64,000 nt of DNA. Origin: a bacterium (GTDB taxonomy: Bacteria; Desulfobacterota; DSWW01). Both the position numbers and the translations under genes were made by a program. Under the pieces are notes generated by a model. The model searched no databases. It was not told the DNA's origin and worked only from the letters and a program-made list of their open reading frames with translations. Below are positions 50,294-60,122 of the stretch, one piece after another (positions within the stretch are counted from its first letter, which is position 1; each line of letters starts with the position of its first letter). The stretch is from NCBI GenBank assembly GCA_028277985.1, contig JANQFG010000249.1, forward strand, positions 1 to 64,000. Direction: 5' to 3'.

Positions 50294-51964
50294 ATGCGCT
50301 TCACCGAGCAAGCAGACGTCGTGGTTATCGGCAGCGGGGCAGGGGGGGCTCCGGCGGCAGCGACCCTCGCCGAGGCCGGGGCCAGCGTCGTGATCCTGGA
50401 GAAGGGCCCCTATTACACCTCCGGGGATTTTGTCCACGACGAGGTGAAGCTTTGCCGCCGCGACTTCTGGGTCCCGTACCTGGATGACGAACCCCACACG
50501 ATTCGAAAATCGGACGCGAAACCTGCCAAGCGGACCCGTTCGGGATGGACGAGTTCCTGCGTGGGCGGTGCCACCGTGCACATGAGCGGCTTCTTCTACC
50601 GGTTCAAGCCATCCGATCTTCGACTGGCCGAGATGACAGGGGGGATCGAGAACGCGGAGATCGCCGACTGGCCGATCGCGATGGAGGAATTGCTTCCCTA
50701 CTATGACCTGCTGGAAGCGCGGATCGGCGTGTCGGGCCGGGCCGGCGTAAACCCCTTCGAGGTCCGGGGCCGACCCTTTCCTCTGCCCCCTCTCCGGCCC
50801 CATCCGGCGGCTGCCCTGTTCGACAAAGCCGCCCGTTCCATGGGCTACCATCCCTATCCCACCCCTCGGGCGATCGCCTCGCGCGTCTTCGGGCAGAGGC
50901 CGCCCTGCAACTACTGCGGCCTTTGCGGTGACTACGGCTGCGAGAACGCCTCGAAGTCGAGCTGTCTGGTCACCTTCATCCCCGCGGCCGAGGCAACGGG
51001 CCGTTGTCAGGTCAAGGCGCTGTGCCTGGCCCGCCGCATCCTGGTGGATGCGTCCGACAGGGTCCAGGGGGTCGAATACCTCGATGCGCACGGAGAGGTT
51101 CGCAGGATCGGCGCTCGGGTCGTCTGCCTTGCAGCATCAGCCGTTGAGAGCGCCCGGCTGCTCCTGATGTCCGAAGACAACCGCTTTCCTCACGGCCTTG
51201 CCAACAACAACGGGCTCGTCGGCAAGAACCTGACCTTCTCCACCCTGGCAAAGGGCACGGCCGTCTTCGACCGAAAGGCTATCATCGACAGAGTCGGGCC
51301 CAACGGCATGGACCTTCCCTTCTTTCAGAGGTCCGTCCAGGACCACTACTGGATGGAGGATGCCGAAACCGCCATGCCCAAGGGCGGGACCTACAACTTC
51401 ATCATCGAGCACCCGAATCCGATCAACGCGGCCGTTCGGTTGGTCGCAAGGGATCACTGGAAGGTCTTCGGCGAAGAGCTCAAGGAGAGGCTTCGGCGGC
51501 ACTTTCTGGAGATGTTGACGGTCGAGTTCGAGGTCTTCGGCGAGTCCCTTCCTTGGAAGGGCTCGTATGTGGATCTGGATCCGGAGAGAAAGGATCGGTT
51601 CGGCCTGCCCGTTGCACGAATCACCGCTCGCAATCATCCCGCAGCAGATGAAGTGAGCGTGAAGATGCTCAGGCACGGCATGGAGATGCTCGAGGCGATC
51701 CAACCCAGGGCGGAGAGTATTTCTGCCTGGTCGTGGAAGGATACGACCTACCACCTCCAGCAGGGAACCTGCCGTTTCGGAAAGGACCCGGCGCGGTCCG
51801 TCCTGGATTCGGCCTGCCAGGCCCACGAGGTCAGGAATCTCTATGTGACGGACGGCAGCTTCATGCCCACCTCGGGCGGGGCCCCGTCCACCGCGACTAC
51901 CATGGCGAACAGCCTGCGGGTGGGCAGCCTGATTCGAGAGCGGTTCCTCCGGAGGGAGGTCTGA
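50294..51964 (+). CDS. GMC family oxidoreductase (gluconate/sugar dehydrogenase large subunit-like)
   Basis: ADVVVIGSGAGGAPAAATLAEAGASVVILEKG; C-terminal NLYVTDGSFMPTSGGAPSTATTMANSLR. Confidence 0.92.
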   Translation: MRFTEQADVVVIGSGAGGAPAAATLAEAGASVVILEKGPYYTSGDFVHDEVKLCRRDFWVPYLDDEPHTIRKSDAKPAKRTRSGWTSSCVGGATVHMSGFFYRFKPSDLRLAEMTGGIENAEIADWPIAMEELLPYYDLLEARIGVSGRAGVNPFEVRGRPFPLPPLRPHPAAALFDKAARSMGYHPYPTPRAIASRVFGQRPPCNYCGLCGDYGCENASKSSCLVTFIPAAEATGRCQVKALCLARRILVDASDRVQGVEYLDAHGEVRRIGARVVCLAASAVESARLLLMSEDNRFPHGLANNNGLVGKNLTFSTLAKGTAVFDRKAIIDRVGPNGMDLPFFQRSVQDHYWMEDAETAMPKGGTYNFIIEHPNPINAAVRLVARDHWKVFGEELKERLRRHFLEMLTVEFEVFGESLPWKGSYVDLDPERKDRFGLPVARITARNHPAADEVSVKMLRHGMEMLEAIQPRAESISAWSWKDTTYHLQQGTCRFGKDPARSVLDSACQAHEVRNLYVTDGSFMPTSGGAPSTATTMANSLRVGSLIRERFLRREV

Positions 51965-51972
51965 GCGCTCCT

Positions 51973-53271
51973 TCAGCTTTCTTCGGAATCGTGTGAGAAC
52001 TCCGAGACGAGCACCCGTATCTTGCCGCTTGCATCCGGCTCGAGTCGGTCCTTCCGCTCTATTTCGAGACGGATACCGGGCGGGAACTTCCTCTCAAGCG
52101 CAGCCAGGATCTCTTCTCCGACCTTTTCAAGATAGGAGGGCTCCGCCACGACAAAAATCCGGAAGAGGCTTCCGGACCGCTGCACGATACGATACTGGGC
52201 GATCTCTTCGTACTTTCCCAGCACTTCGTAAAAACTGTGAAACGTGCACCTGGAGCCGTCGGGCAGGAGAGCAACGTCATCTTCGCGACCGATGATTTGG
52301 GTAATTCTCTTCCGTTGTATTCCGTCCGTACCGTCCAGAGACGCATAGACGGCATGGTCTCCCTGATCGTACCGAATAAAGGGCATCACCTCGGCCGCCA
52401 GGTCGGTGACGACGACTCGGCCCGGCTCCCCCGGGGCAACCGGGTTTCCATCGTTGTCCAGGAATTCGAAGTATGTCAGGTCTTCGCACAGGCGCAGCCC
52501 GTCGCGGGTAGGTGTTTCATGCGCCATGACGCCCATTTCCACCGACCCATAGCTCTCCACCAGCTCGGTCCCGAAGGCCTTGCGGTAGAGGTTTCGATGG
52601 TTCTCACGGATCACCTCGGCGGTCCCGATGACCATGGGCCGAAACTGCGCAGGCCCCAGACGACGAGATGCCAATTCCAGGGCGAGCCTATCAAGGTGTG
52701 AGCGATTGCCGTACAAGACGTCCGGCTTGTAGGCGAGAAACAGGTCCACCATATCGTCCGTAGGCGTTTCGTAGCTCACTACGAGTCTCCTCAGGAAACC
52801 CAGCCGCTGCACAAAACTCCGTGCATCCCTGAGTCTCCAGGGGGCTGTCAGAGACATGACCTTCTGCCTAACCGAATAGCCGTTCATGAACAGCACACGC
52901 ATCCATTTGGCCATCTGCAGAGCCCGTTCGTATGGGCCGCGATAGACTCGAAGCGGAATCCCCGTAGACCCGGACGTCATGTCGCTGGAACATCGGGAGA
53001 GATCCGTCCCCTGCTTTGCGAACGCCGCACTTTCTCGCTGCTTCAGAATTCTTCTGTCCGTGATTTCCAAACGGGACAGATCCTTCGGCCCCCCGTATTC
53101 TCTCGTCGGATCGTAGCCTGCACGCTGCATCATCTCCCTGTAGTAGGGAACGTGCAAATAGGCGGATGTGAGTACGGCCCTGAGCCGTTCGTACACTTTC
53201 CTCTCCAGGAGAGACGGGGGCAGCTTCGCATCGGACATGACCTGTCGAAAGGCGAGTGCATTCTTGAGCAT
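51973..53271 (-). CDS. Phenylacetate-CoA ligase/CapK-family adenylate-forming protein
   Basis: DMTSGSTGIPLRVYRGP; ELVESYGSVEMGVMAHE; QIIGREDDVALLPDG. Confidence 0.88.
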   Translation of the reverse strand: MLKNALAFRQVMSDAKLPPSLLERKVYERLRAVLTSAYLHVPYYREMMQRAGYDPTREYGGPKDLSRLEITDRRILKQRESAAFAKQGTDLSRCSSDMTSGSTGIPLRVYRGPYERALQMAKWMRVLFMNGYSVRQKVMSLTAPWRLRDARSFVQRLGFLRRLVVSYETPTDDMVDLFLAYKPDVLYGNRSHLDRLALELASRRLGPAQFRPMVIGTAEVIRENHRNLYRKAFGTELVESYGSVEMGVMAHETPTRDGLRLCEDLTYFEFLDNDGNPVAPGEPGRVVVTDLAAEVMPFIRYDQGDHAVYASLDGTDGIQRKRITQIIGREDDVALLPDGSRCTFHSFYEVLGKYEEIAQYRIVQRSGSLFRIFVVAEPSYLEKVGEEILAALERKFPPGIRLEIERKDRLEPDASGKIRVLVSEFSHDSEES

Positions 53272-53284
53272 GGGATGCTATTCC

Positions 53285-54262
53285 TCAGGACCGTGTCCCT
53301 GAAAAGACTCGACGCAGGATAACGGTGTCTGCTGAATGAATACGTCCGCTGTCCCTGTAAGCCTTCTGCATTGTATGATTCGTGGCGTGAGTAACGTTCA
53401 GCAGTCTGAACTCATGGGCGAGGATCTCGGTAAGCAATCCAGTCAGCCCCTGATAAAGCCCCTGACCGCGATGTTCTTCGCTTACAGCACTGAGCAACTG
53501 GGTGTACGTGTCTCCCTCGAGCCCGGGTTTCTTTCCCACGGCGCTGAAGCCACATACTCGAGAAACACGGGTATCGATTGCGATCAGGAACTGTTCCGGC
53601 GGCACTCCTGTGAAATTCAAATTCATCAGGGCCAGAATATACTCAACGCCGGGGCGTCGCTCGAGCAGAAACGGATCTGTGAAATGTCGGCTGTGGCCCG
53701 ATTCGGAAAAGGACCGGCGACAAAGTCGAAGAATCTCCTCGCGGCAAGAAGATATTCGAGACCGCGGGACCCCGGATAGGGAAGTGTATTCGATTTCTTC
53801 TCTTCCGCGAATCGTCTCCTTGAGCCGGAGGTCGCCGACTCTGCAAGTGTAGAGACGGCGCTTTTCCACCTCCTCGAAGCCAGACCTGAGGAGTGCCTTG
53901 TACGCCGGCTGTCCCGGGACCACCTTCGCAGCCACGTAGGCCTCTCCCGAGGGTCTTGTTGTGAGCATCTTCTCGAGTTCCTCCTCGGAGAGTTCGTCGA
54001 GAACGGGATTTTCAAGAGCCGCACTCAGAAGATTGCCTTGCGGATCGTCCGCTTCCAGGACCAGATACCATACGGAAAGCCCGTACAGGTTCGATTCCAG
54101 CTCGTTTTGATGAGCCGTCCATCGCAACCTCCCTCCAAGATGGTCCCTCTGCCGGGTCCAGGTTCCGTGTTCCAGGGCCTGACCCCCGGAAAGAAGGGGA
54201 GCCTTCTGTCCCAGAGGTTCATGGTACCCCATTTCCGGCCAGTCGCTACGATGATAGCTCAT
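53285..54262 (-). CDS. GNAT family N-acetyltransferase-like protein
   Basis: LLSAVSEEHRGQGLYQGLTGLLTEILAHEF..NVTHATNHTMQKAYRDSG acetyl-CoA-binding pattern. Confidence 0.75.
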   Translation of the reverse strand: MSYHRSDWPEMGYHEPLGQKAPLLSGGQALEHGTWTRQRDHLGGRLRWTAHQNELESNLYGLSVWYLVLEADDPQGNLLSAALENPVLDELSEEELEKMLTTRPSGEAYVAAKVVPGQPAYKALLRSGFEEVEKRRLYTCRVGDLRLKETIRGREEIEYTSLSGVPRSRISSCREEILRLCRRSFSESGHSRHFTDPFLLERRPGVEYILALMNLNFTGVPPEQFLIAIDTRVSRVCGFSAVGKKPGLEGDTYTQLLSAVSEEHRGQGLYQGLTGLLTEILAHEFRLLNVTHATNHTMQKAYRDSGRIHSADTVILRRVFSGTRS

Positions 54263-54270
54263 GCGTCGAC

Positions 54271-56205
54271 TTACATTGCCTGGAGTGGTTTTCTATCCAG
54301 GAACAAGTTTGCCCAGATCTCAAAATTCACGAGTCTCCAGATGGCCTGCAGCTGCTCTTCGTGCAGACTGGAGAGATTCTCGAAACATTGGGGGATCATT
54401 CGTCCGTTGTAGATGCCGCGTCTCTGGATGCCCGGGAGGATGGAATCGAGCACCCACTCCTGAAGTGCAGGGAAACTGAAGAAATGCCTCAGGGGAGTGG
54501 CAAAACCGATCTTGTATCTGTAGGCGAATCGTCTGCCAAAATGCCTCGATGCGATCTTCTTCAGCACGACCTTCGTTCCTTTTGTGACCGAACGGTGTCT
54601 CCTGGCCAGGTACTGTGTAGGGATTCGCCTTGCGAGTTCGACAAGATGATGATCGATCAAGGGCACGCGATTCTCGATGGAATTCGCCATCGTCATCTTG
54701 TCTTGCCTCATGAGGACGTCAACGAGCCACGTCCTGAGTTCGTACCGTTGCGCCTTCCTGACGAAATCACCCGTCCCGGAATGGAAGAGCTCTCTCCTCC
54801 TCGTCATGAATCGCTCGATGCGGAAATCTTCCTTGATTTCCCTCAGGGTTTCCTGGCTCAGATAGGATGACCTCGTGATATACCAGTCGACGTGGTCGAA
54901 ACGATCGGGCGACAAGGTCATGTATCGTTCCCAGATGTAATGCTTCAAGTATGGATTGTTCCTTATCAGGAAAGAGTAAGCTCTGTTGTCGAGAAGATGC
55001 CCGCCGTAGAATCTTTCGTACCCTGCAAAGAGCTCGTCGGCTCCCTCACCGCTCAGGAAGACGGTGAAGTATTCTCTTGCCTTTTCCGACAGCAATTTGA
55101 TGGCCACCGAACTCGGATGCAGCAACGGGAAATCGTAGTGCCAGACAGAGGATCGGAGATTCTGAAGAAAGTACTCCTCTGTCAGCCTGAATTTGTACGA
55201 CCGGATGTTGGCCGCACGTGCAACATAGTCGATCCAGGGTTCCTCGGAGAAGAGCGGATGCTCGAATACGATGGAAATGGCCTGCAAGTCGTAATCTTTG
55301 AGATGGTTGCCTGCGAAGAGGGTGATCAGGGAGGAATCGATACCCCCGGAAAGCTGACACCCCACCTTCACATCACTGATCATTCTCAGCTTCAGACTTC
55401 GTAACAAACCCCCTTCTACCCGATCGCAGACTTCCTGGAAATTCGAATTTTCCGGTTGATCCTCGTTGTATATGTCCCAGTATTTGTGTCTGCTTATGCC
55501 GCCTCCATCGATCACGACATATTCGCCCGGTTCCACGTTGTATACGTCCTTGAGAAGCGTCTCTCTTCCGTAAATGGCCCCGAACTTGGTGTGCTCGTCC
55601 AGGTGCGTTGGGTCCAGCCGGGGTTCGAACGCTTGGTTGAACAGGAAGGATTTGACTTCAGACGAGAAAAGAACCAGGTCGCCCTTGGTGTAGTAGTAGA
55701 GGGGCTTGATGCCCAGCCTGTCCCTTGCCAGGCAGATCCTTCTCTCCTTCAGATCGATGATGCAGATGGCAAACATGCCGTTCAGCTTCTCCAGCATTTC
55801 CGGGAAGCCATAGTACTCGTACAGATACAGCAGGATTTCCGTGTCTGTCCTGCTCCTGAACACGAATCCTTTCTCTTCGAGGAAATCCCTGTATTCATAT
55901 GCGTTGTAGACTTCTCCGTTGAATGCCAACAGGGTCTTTCGCTTCGGATCGATCATGGGCTGATGGCCATTGTCCGAAAGATCGATGATCTTCAACCGGT
56001 TACAGCCTATGGCACCTTCAAAGGGCACCTCTGATTCCGGAGGTTGGGATGGGTCGATTTCTCTCCAGTTCGTTCTGTCGAAGGAAAAAAGAACCACGCC
56101 GCTGTCGTCGGGGCCTCTATGGCGGATGCAGTCGGTCATTTCGACGAATTCATGGACCCGGCTGATCGGTTTGCCGGGATGGTACAGACCTACGAAGCCG
56201 CACAT
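54271..56205 (-). CDS. asnB: Asparagine synthase (glutamine-hydrolysing)
   Basis: MCGFVGLYHPG Cys nucleophile; RHRGPDDSG; QLSGGIDSSLIT; LSGEGADELFAGYERF. Confidence 0.95.
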   Translation of the reverse strand: MCGFVGLYHPGKPISRVHEFVEMTDCIRHRGPDDSGVVLFSFDRTNWREIDPSQPPESEVPFEGAIGCNRLKIIDLSDNGHQPMIDPKRKTLLAFNGEVYNAYEYRDFLEEKGFVFRSRTDTEILLYLYEYYGFPEMLEKLNGMFAICIIDLKERRICLARDRLGIKPLYYYTKGDLVLFSSEVKSFLFNQAFEPRLDPTHLDEHTKFGAIYGRETLLKDVYNVEPGEYVVIDGGGISRHKYWDIYNEDQPENSNFQEVCDRVEGGLLRSLKLRMISDVKVGCQLSGGIDSSLITLFAGNHLKDYDLQAISIVFEHPLFSEEPWIDYVARAANIRSYKFRLTEEYFLQNLRSSVWHYDFPLLHPSSVAIKLLSEKAREYFTVFLSGEGADELFAGYERFYGGHLLDNRAYSFLIRNNPYLKHYIWERYMTLSPDRFDHVDWYITRSSYLSQETLREIKEDFRIERFMTRRRELFHSGTGDFVRKAQRYELRTWLVDVLMRQDKMTMANSIENRVPLIDHHLVELARRIPTQYLARRHRSVTKGTKVVLKKIASRHFGRRFAYRYKIGFATPLRHFFSFPALQEWVLDSILPGIQRRGIYNGRMIPQCFENLSSLHEEQLQAIWRLVNFEIWANLFLDRKPLQAM

Positions 56206-56267
56206 GGATGCCTCATTTCTAGTTGCGGTTTTGCGTACTGCCGAAGGAATTCAATATACTCGGACAC

Positions 56268-57032
56268 ATGAAATACACCTTCGGGACAGATGAAGCCGCA
56301 GCGCGGAGATTGGAGAGAATCGCCCAATTCTTCAATCCTCCTGCGGTCGAGTTTATCAGCAAGGGCGTCGACGGGCCCGTTGGTTCCGCTATCGACTTGG
56401 GGTGCGGTCCGGGTTATACCACCGGAATGCTTTCCGGCGCAATCGACTGCCCGGATGTCTATGGGTTGGATACCTCCCCGGGTTTTCTGAAGATGGCAGC
56501 GGACCGGTTCCCCCATTGCACTTTTGTAGAGCACGACGTGACAAAGGCCCCTTTTCCTGTCCGGGCCGAGCTCATGTACGTTCGTTTCCTGCTCTCTCAT
56601 CTTCGAGACGTGGTCGATCTCGTGAATTTCTGGACGACCCAACTCGAGCCCGGAGGGAGGCTCCTCGTAGACGAGCTGGAAGGGATCGAAACAGAGGTGC
56701 CGGTCTTCGAGGAGTATCTTTCGGTCAACGAAGCGCTGGTGGCTTCACAGGGCGCGTCGCTCTATGTGGGCGGCAACCTGGCTGAGGGTTCTTACGATTC
56801 CGAGGTCCTGTGCAACGAATGCGTGGAGATTCCGGTCCCGAACGGCACGGTGGCCACGTGGTTCCTGTCGAACACGCTCACCATCTGGAAGGAAGACCCC
56901 TTCGTGCTCGAGCGGGTTGCCCCTGACAGAAGAAGAGAGATATCGGACGAAATCCGCCGAATCAAGGAAACCGGCGATCCTCGGATGGCAAACTCCTGGA
57001 AGATGAGAAGGCTGGTCCTGCAGAAGGCATGA
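56268..57032 (+). CDS. Class I SAM-dependent methyltransferase
   Basis: AIDLGCGPGYTTGMLSGAIDCPDVYGLDTSPGFLKMA. Confidence 0.9.
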   Translation: MKYTFGTDEAAARRLERIAQFFNPPAVEFISKGVDGPVGSAIDLGCGPGYTTGMLSGAIDCPDVYGLDTSPGFLKMAADRFPHCTFVEHDVTKAPFPVRAELMYVRFLLSHLRDVVDLVNFWTTQLEPGGRLLVDELEGIETEVPVFEEYLSVNEALVASQGASLYVGGNLAEGSYDSEVLCNECVEIPVPNGTVATWFLSNTLTIWKEDPFVLERVAPDRRREISDEIRRIKETGDPRMANSWKMRRLVLQKA

Positions 57033-58141
57033 GGCCCTCCGGAGGGGATCTCGTGGAAGAAACTGTTGCCGCTTACATATATCCGGGCTGGCATGCCTGC
57101 CCGGAACGGGACCGGGGGTTTCCGCCGGGATGGAGCGAGTGGGACCTCGTCCTCGAGGCAGAGCCCCGATTCCCCGGACACGAGCAACCGAGGATCCCGC
57201 TCCATGGCCCTTATGATGATTCCCTTCCGGAGACCGCCTCGAAGCAGATTCACCTGGCGCGGACCTATGGCGTCGATGTGTTCGTCTACGGCTTCTTCTG
57301 GTCCAGGGGCAAGAGGGTCTTCGAAAGCGCCTTGGACCACGGCTTTCTCGGTCTCGCCTCGGCGGATCTCCCGTTCGCAGTCATGTGGGCGAACCGGATG
57401 CCCCGGAAGGTGCTTCCCGTGAAGCATGCCAGTGACTCCGAGATCCATCCGGACCGGCTCGTGTATACCGACACGGAGGACTTCCTGGCCCTGATTCGGT
57501 TTCTTGCAGAGCGTTACTTTGTCAGGCCGAACTACTTCCGGCTGAGCGGCAGGGTCCTGTTCTCGGTGTTCGACAGCACCTTCTTCGTGCGGCAGATGGG
57601 AGCAGACGGAGCACGGGAGGCGATCCGGGAAGCGAGATGCATGCTTGCCGACCGGGGCCTGCCGGATCTTCATCTCATGGCCCTGAACCCGGCGCCCTCC
57701 CTGGTGCAGGATCTCGGCCGCATCGGTTTTGACAGTGCGAGCCATTACGTTCTTCTTCCGGAGTGGAAGGGGGAATACCTTCAGGACTATGGCTCGCTTG
57801 TGTCGCGCAGGGCCGGGGAATGGCCGGGCTATCTCAAGGAAGCGGGCGTCCCGTACTTTCCGTCCGTCTCGCCGGGGTGGGACGCGACGCCCCGCGGAGT
57901 GATGCACGGCGGCCGTCGGGTCAGGAGGTATCCGTGGTGGCCCGTGGTCGTGGACAGCACGCCCGAACGGTTCCGGGATTTTCTGGCGGCCGCCATGCGG
58001 TTCAGCAGAGGGGACGACGAGGGCGCCCTCACCTTTATCGCCTCCTGGAACGAGTGGAGCGAAGGGCACTATCTCGAGCCGGATGAACGGTACGGAACCG
58101 GCTGGCTGGAGGCGGTCCGGGAGGCAAGAAGCCTTGCATGA
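57029..58141 (+). CDS. WbsX-like/glycoside hydrolase family 99-like protein
   Basis: AAYIYPGWHACPER..GWSEWDLV..TYGVDVFVYGFFWSRGKRVFE; FIASWNEWSEGHYLEPDERYG. Confidence 0.88.
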   Translation: MRPSGGDLVEETVAAYIYPGWHACPERDRGFPPGWSEWDLVLEAEPRFPGHEQPRIPLHGPYDDSLPETASKQIHLARTYGVDVFVYGFFWSRGKRVFESALDHGFLGLASADLPFAVMWANRMPRKVLPVKHASDSEIHPDRLVYTDTEDFLALIRFLAERYFVRPNYFRLSGRVLFSVFDSTFFVRQMGADGAREAIREARCMLADRGLPDLHLMALNPAPSLVQDLGRIGFDSASHYVLLPEWKGEYLQDYGSLVSRRAGEWPGYLKEAGVPYFPSVSPGWDATPRGVMHGGRRVRRYPWWPVVVDSTPERFRDFLAAAMRFSRGDDEGALTFIASWNEWSEGHYLEPDERYGTGWLEAVREARSLA

Positions 58142-59039
58142 CTGGAGCTTTCTCTCGGTAGACCTGGAGATCACCAATCTTTGCGAAAACCGCTGCGAGG
58201 TCTGTCCCCGAGATGCGCTGGTACGCCCCACGGGTGTCATGGACCGGAAGACCTTCCTCGAGATTGCCCGTATCCTCGGAGAGCAGAAGAGCCTCGTCTC
58301 CCTATCGGGAATGGGGCACCCGGTTCTTCATCCACAGCTGGTGGATGTCTGCCGGGAGTTGAAGGGAAACGGTGCGGACGTGTCCATCCTGATGAACGCG
58401 GGCTCCCTGGCGGGCTACGCGGAGCTCGAAAATCTCATCCTTGCCGGGCCGAACTCGATCTCGGTGTCTTTCCCAAGCTCGAGAAAAGAGGTGTTCCAGA
58501 AGATTTGCCCGGGCGTGTCTTTTGAAGAGGCTCTGGATGGAACACGCACCTTGATCCGGTCGGCCCGGGGCAGAGTATCGGTCAAGGTCTCAGGGATTCG
58601 GACGCGGATCAACGCGGACGAGAACGATGCGTTCGTCGGCTTCTGGAAGACCGAAGGCGTGCAGGCCGAGTTGATGGACTGCCACGGAAGGGGTGGCAGT
58701 CTCTCTGCATCAGACCTCTACCTTCCGGGCGATCACGGACTTCCGACGGGGAGCTGCGGACTCTTTGCTTTTCACACCTTTATTACATGGCAGGGGGAAG
58801 TGCTCGCCTGTTGCCATGACCTCGCCGGCGAGACGCGCCTCGGCAATCTCCTTGAAGTGGGACCCGAAGAAATCGGGAATCGCAAGATGGAGATTCTCAG
58901 GAGGGGGAGGATGTTCGATCTCTGCAACCGATGTGACGAGCCGCTGCGCCTCTGCGAACTTCCCCGCGGAACCCGTCCGACAAACCGAAACGGCCGCCGC
59001 CGCTTCTTCCGAAGCCTCATGATCAAGGCGGAAGGGTAA
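58083..59039 (+). CDS. Radical SAM/SPASM protein
   Basis: ITNLCENRCEVCPRD; C-terminal CNRCDEPLRLCEL; overlaps preceding CDS (TTG at 58134 is alternative start). Confidence 0.88.
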   Translation: MNGTEPAGWRRSGRQEALHDWSFLSVDLEITNLCENRCEVCPRDALVRPTGVMDRKTFLEIARILGEQKSLVSLSGMGHPVLHPQLVDVCRELKGNGADVSILMNAGSLAGYAELENLILAGPNSISVSFPSSRKEVFQKICPGVSFEEALDGTRTLIRSARGRVSVKVSGIRTRINADENDAFVGFWKTEGVQAELMDCHGRGGSLSASDLYLPGDHGLPTGSCGLFAFHTFITWQGEVLACCHDLAGETRLGNLLEVGPEEIGNRKMEILRRGRMFDLCNRCDEPLRLCELPRGTRPTNRNGRRRFFRSLMIKAEG

Positions 59040-59066
59040 AGCCTTCCCGCTAAGGAGCCCCAGCCC

Positions 59067-60122
59067 TTATTTCGGAATGAGTCTCTTGCCGAAGTTATAG
59101 ATGGACCGGTTCACCCCTTCGTCCAGGCTTACATAGAGTTCTTTCATGACTCTCGCTGCCGGCCGCGAGAATGCAAACATCATGTTCATCGCTTTTGAAG
59201 GGTCCTGGGCCTTCCTGGCGGACTTCGGTTTTGACAAGGGTTGCGTATTCTTTGAAACCGTGGCGCTGTCTTCAGAGGCAGACATGAGGGCGCTCATCAC
59301 GGAGAAGAACCCGCGACTCAAGCCCGGCAGCATCTTCATCAACAGACCATATGTCGTCCATATCTGAGGCTCGCCTGTGTAGACCTCAAAGCGCTCCTTT
59401 TCGATGCCTTCTCTTATGATTTCCCGGGCAGACACTTCAGGAGCCTGCATGTCCATATGGGAGTTGAAATCTACATAGTTCTCCAAGGATCCCTGAACGA
59501 TCTCTTGACCGATTTCTTCCATGGACTTCACCGGCCGGCCGGTTACGGTCATCTCTGATTCCACCAGCACCGGTTCAATCACACCGACGTGAATCCCGTA
59601 GCCTTTCACTTCTTTGTGCAGGATGTCCGAGTAGTTGTATACCGCGGCTTTGGTGGCAGCGTATGCTGACAGCCCGAGGGGACGCATATGTTCAATGATG
59701 GAGCTCATGTTCAGGATGATGCCCCTGTTCTGCTTCATCATGATGGGAAGGACTTCCTGGTTGAATCGTACGGCACCCAAAAAGCCCACATTCATATCTC
59801 GGTGATAATCCTGCCAGACCGAATCCCTGACGAATTTCGGCTCATAAAGACCGGCGATGTTCACCATGATATCGATACGCCCAAACCGGTCAAAAACAAG
59901 CTTGACCGTCTTCCTTACCTGGTCTTCCTCAGTACAATCGCATCCTTCACACAAGGATTGTGGGGAGTACGGTTTGATCTCTTCCAGGGTTTGCTCCAGC
60001 CTGTCCTTCCGCCTGGCACATATCGTCACGGTCGCCCCGAACTTTGCCAGCTCAACGGCAAGTGCCCTGCCGATCCCGCTTGAAGCACCATTCACAATCA
60101 CAACCTTGCCATCGACATCCAT
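59067..60122 (-). CDS. SDR family NAD(P)-dependent oxidoreductase
   Basis: VIVNGASSGIGRALAVELAKFGATV; YAATKAAVYNYSDIL. Confidence 0.92.
   Translation of the reverse strand: MDVDGKVVIVNGASSGIGRALAVELAKFGATVTICARRKDRLEQTLEEIKPYSPQSLCEGCDCTEEDQVRKTVKLVFDRFGRIDIMVNIAGLYEPKFVRDSVWQDYHRDMNVGFLGAVRFNQEVLPIMMKQNRGIILNMSSIIEHMRPLGLSAYAATKAAVYNYSDILHKEVKGYGIHVGVIEPVLVESEMTVTGRPVKSMEEIGQEIVQGSLENYVDFNSHMDMQAPEVSAREIIREGIEKERFEVYTGEPQIWTTYGLLMKMLPGLSRGFFSVMSALMSASEDSATVSKNTQPLSKPKSARKAQDPSKAMNMMFAFSRPAARVMKELYVSLDEGVNRSIYNFGKRLIPK

Noticed and set aside
56792-58240. 482-aa minus-strand ORF
   Set aside because: Antisense across methyltransferase and WbsX-like genes; no domain
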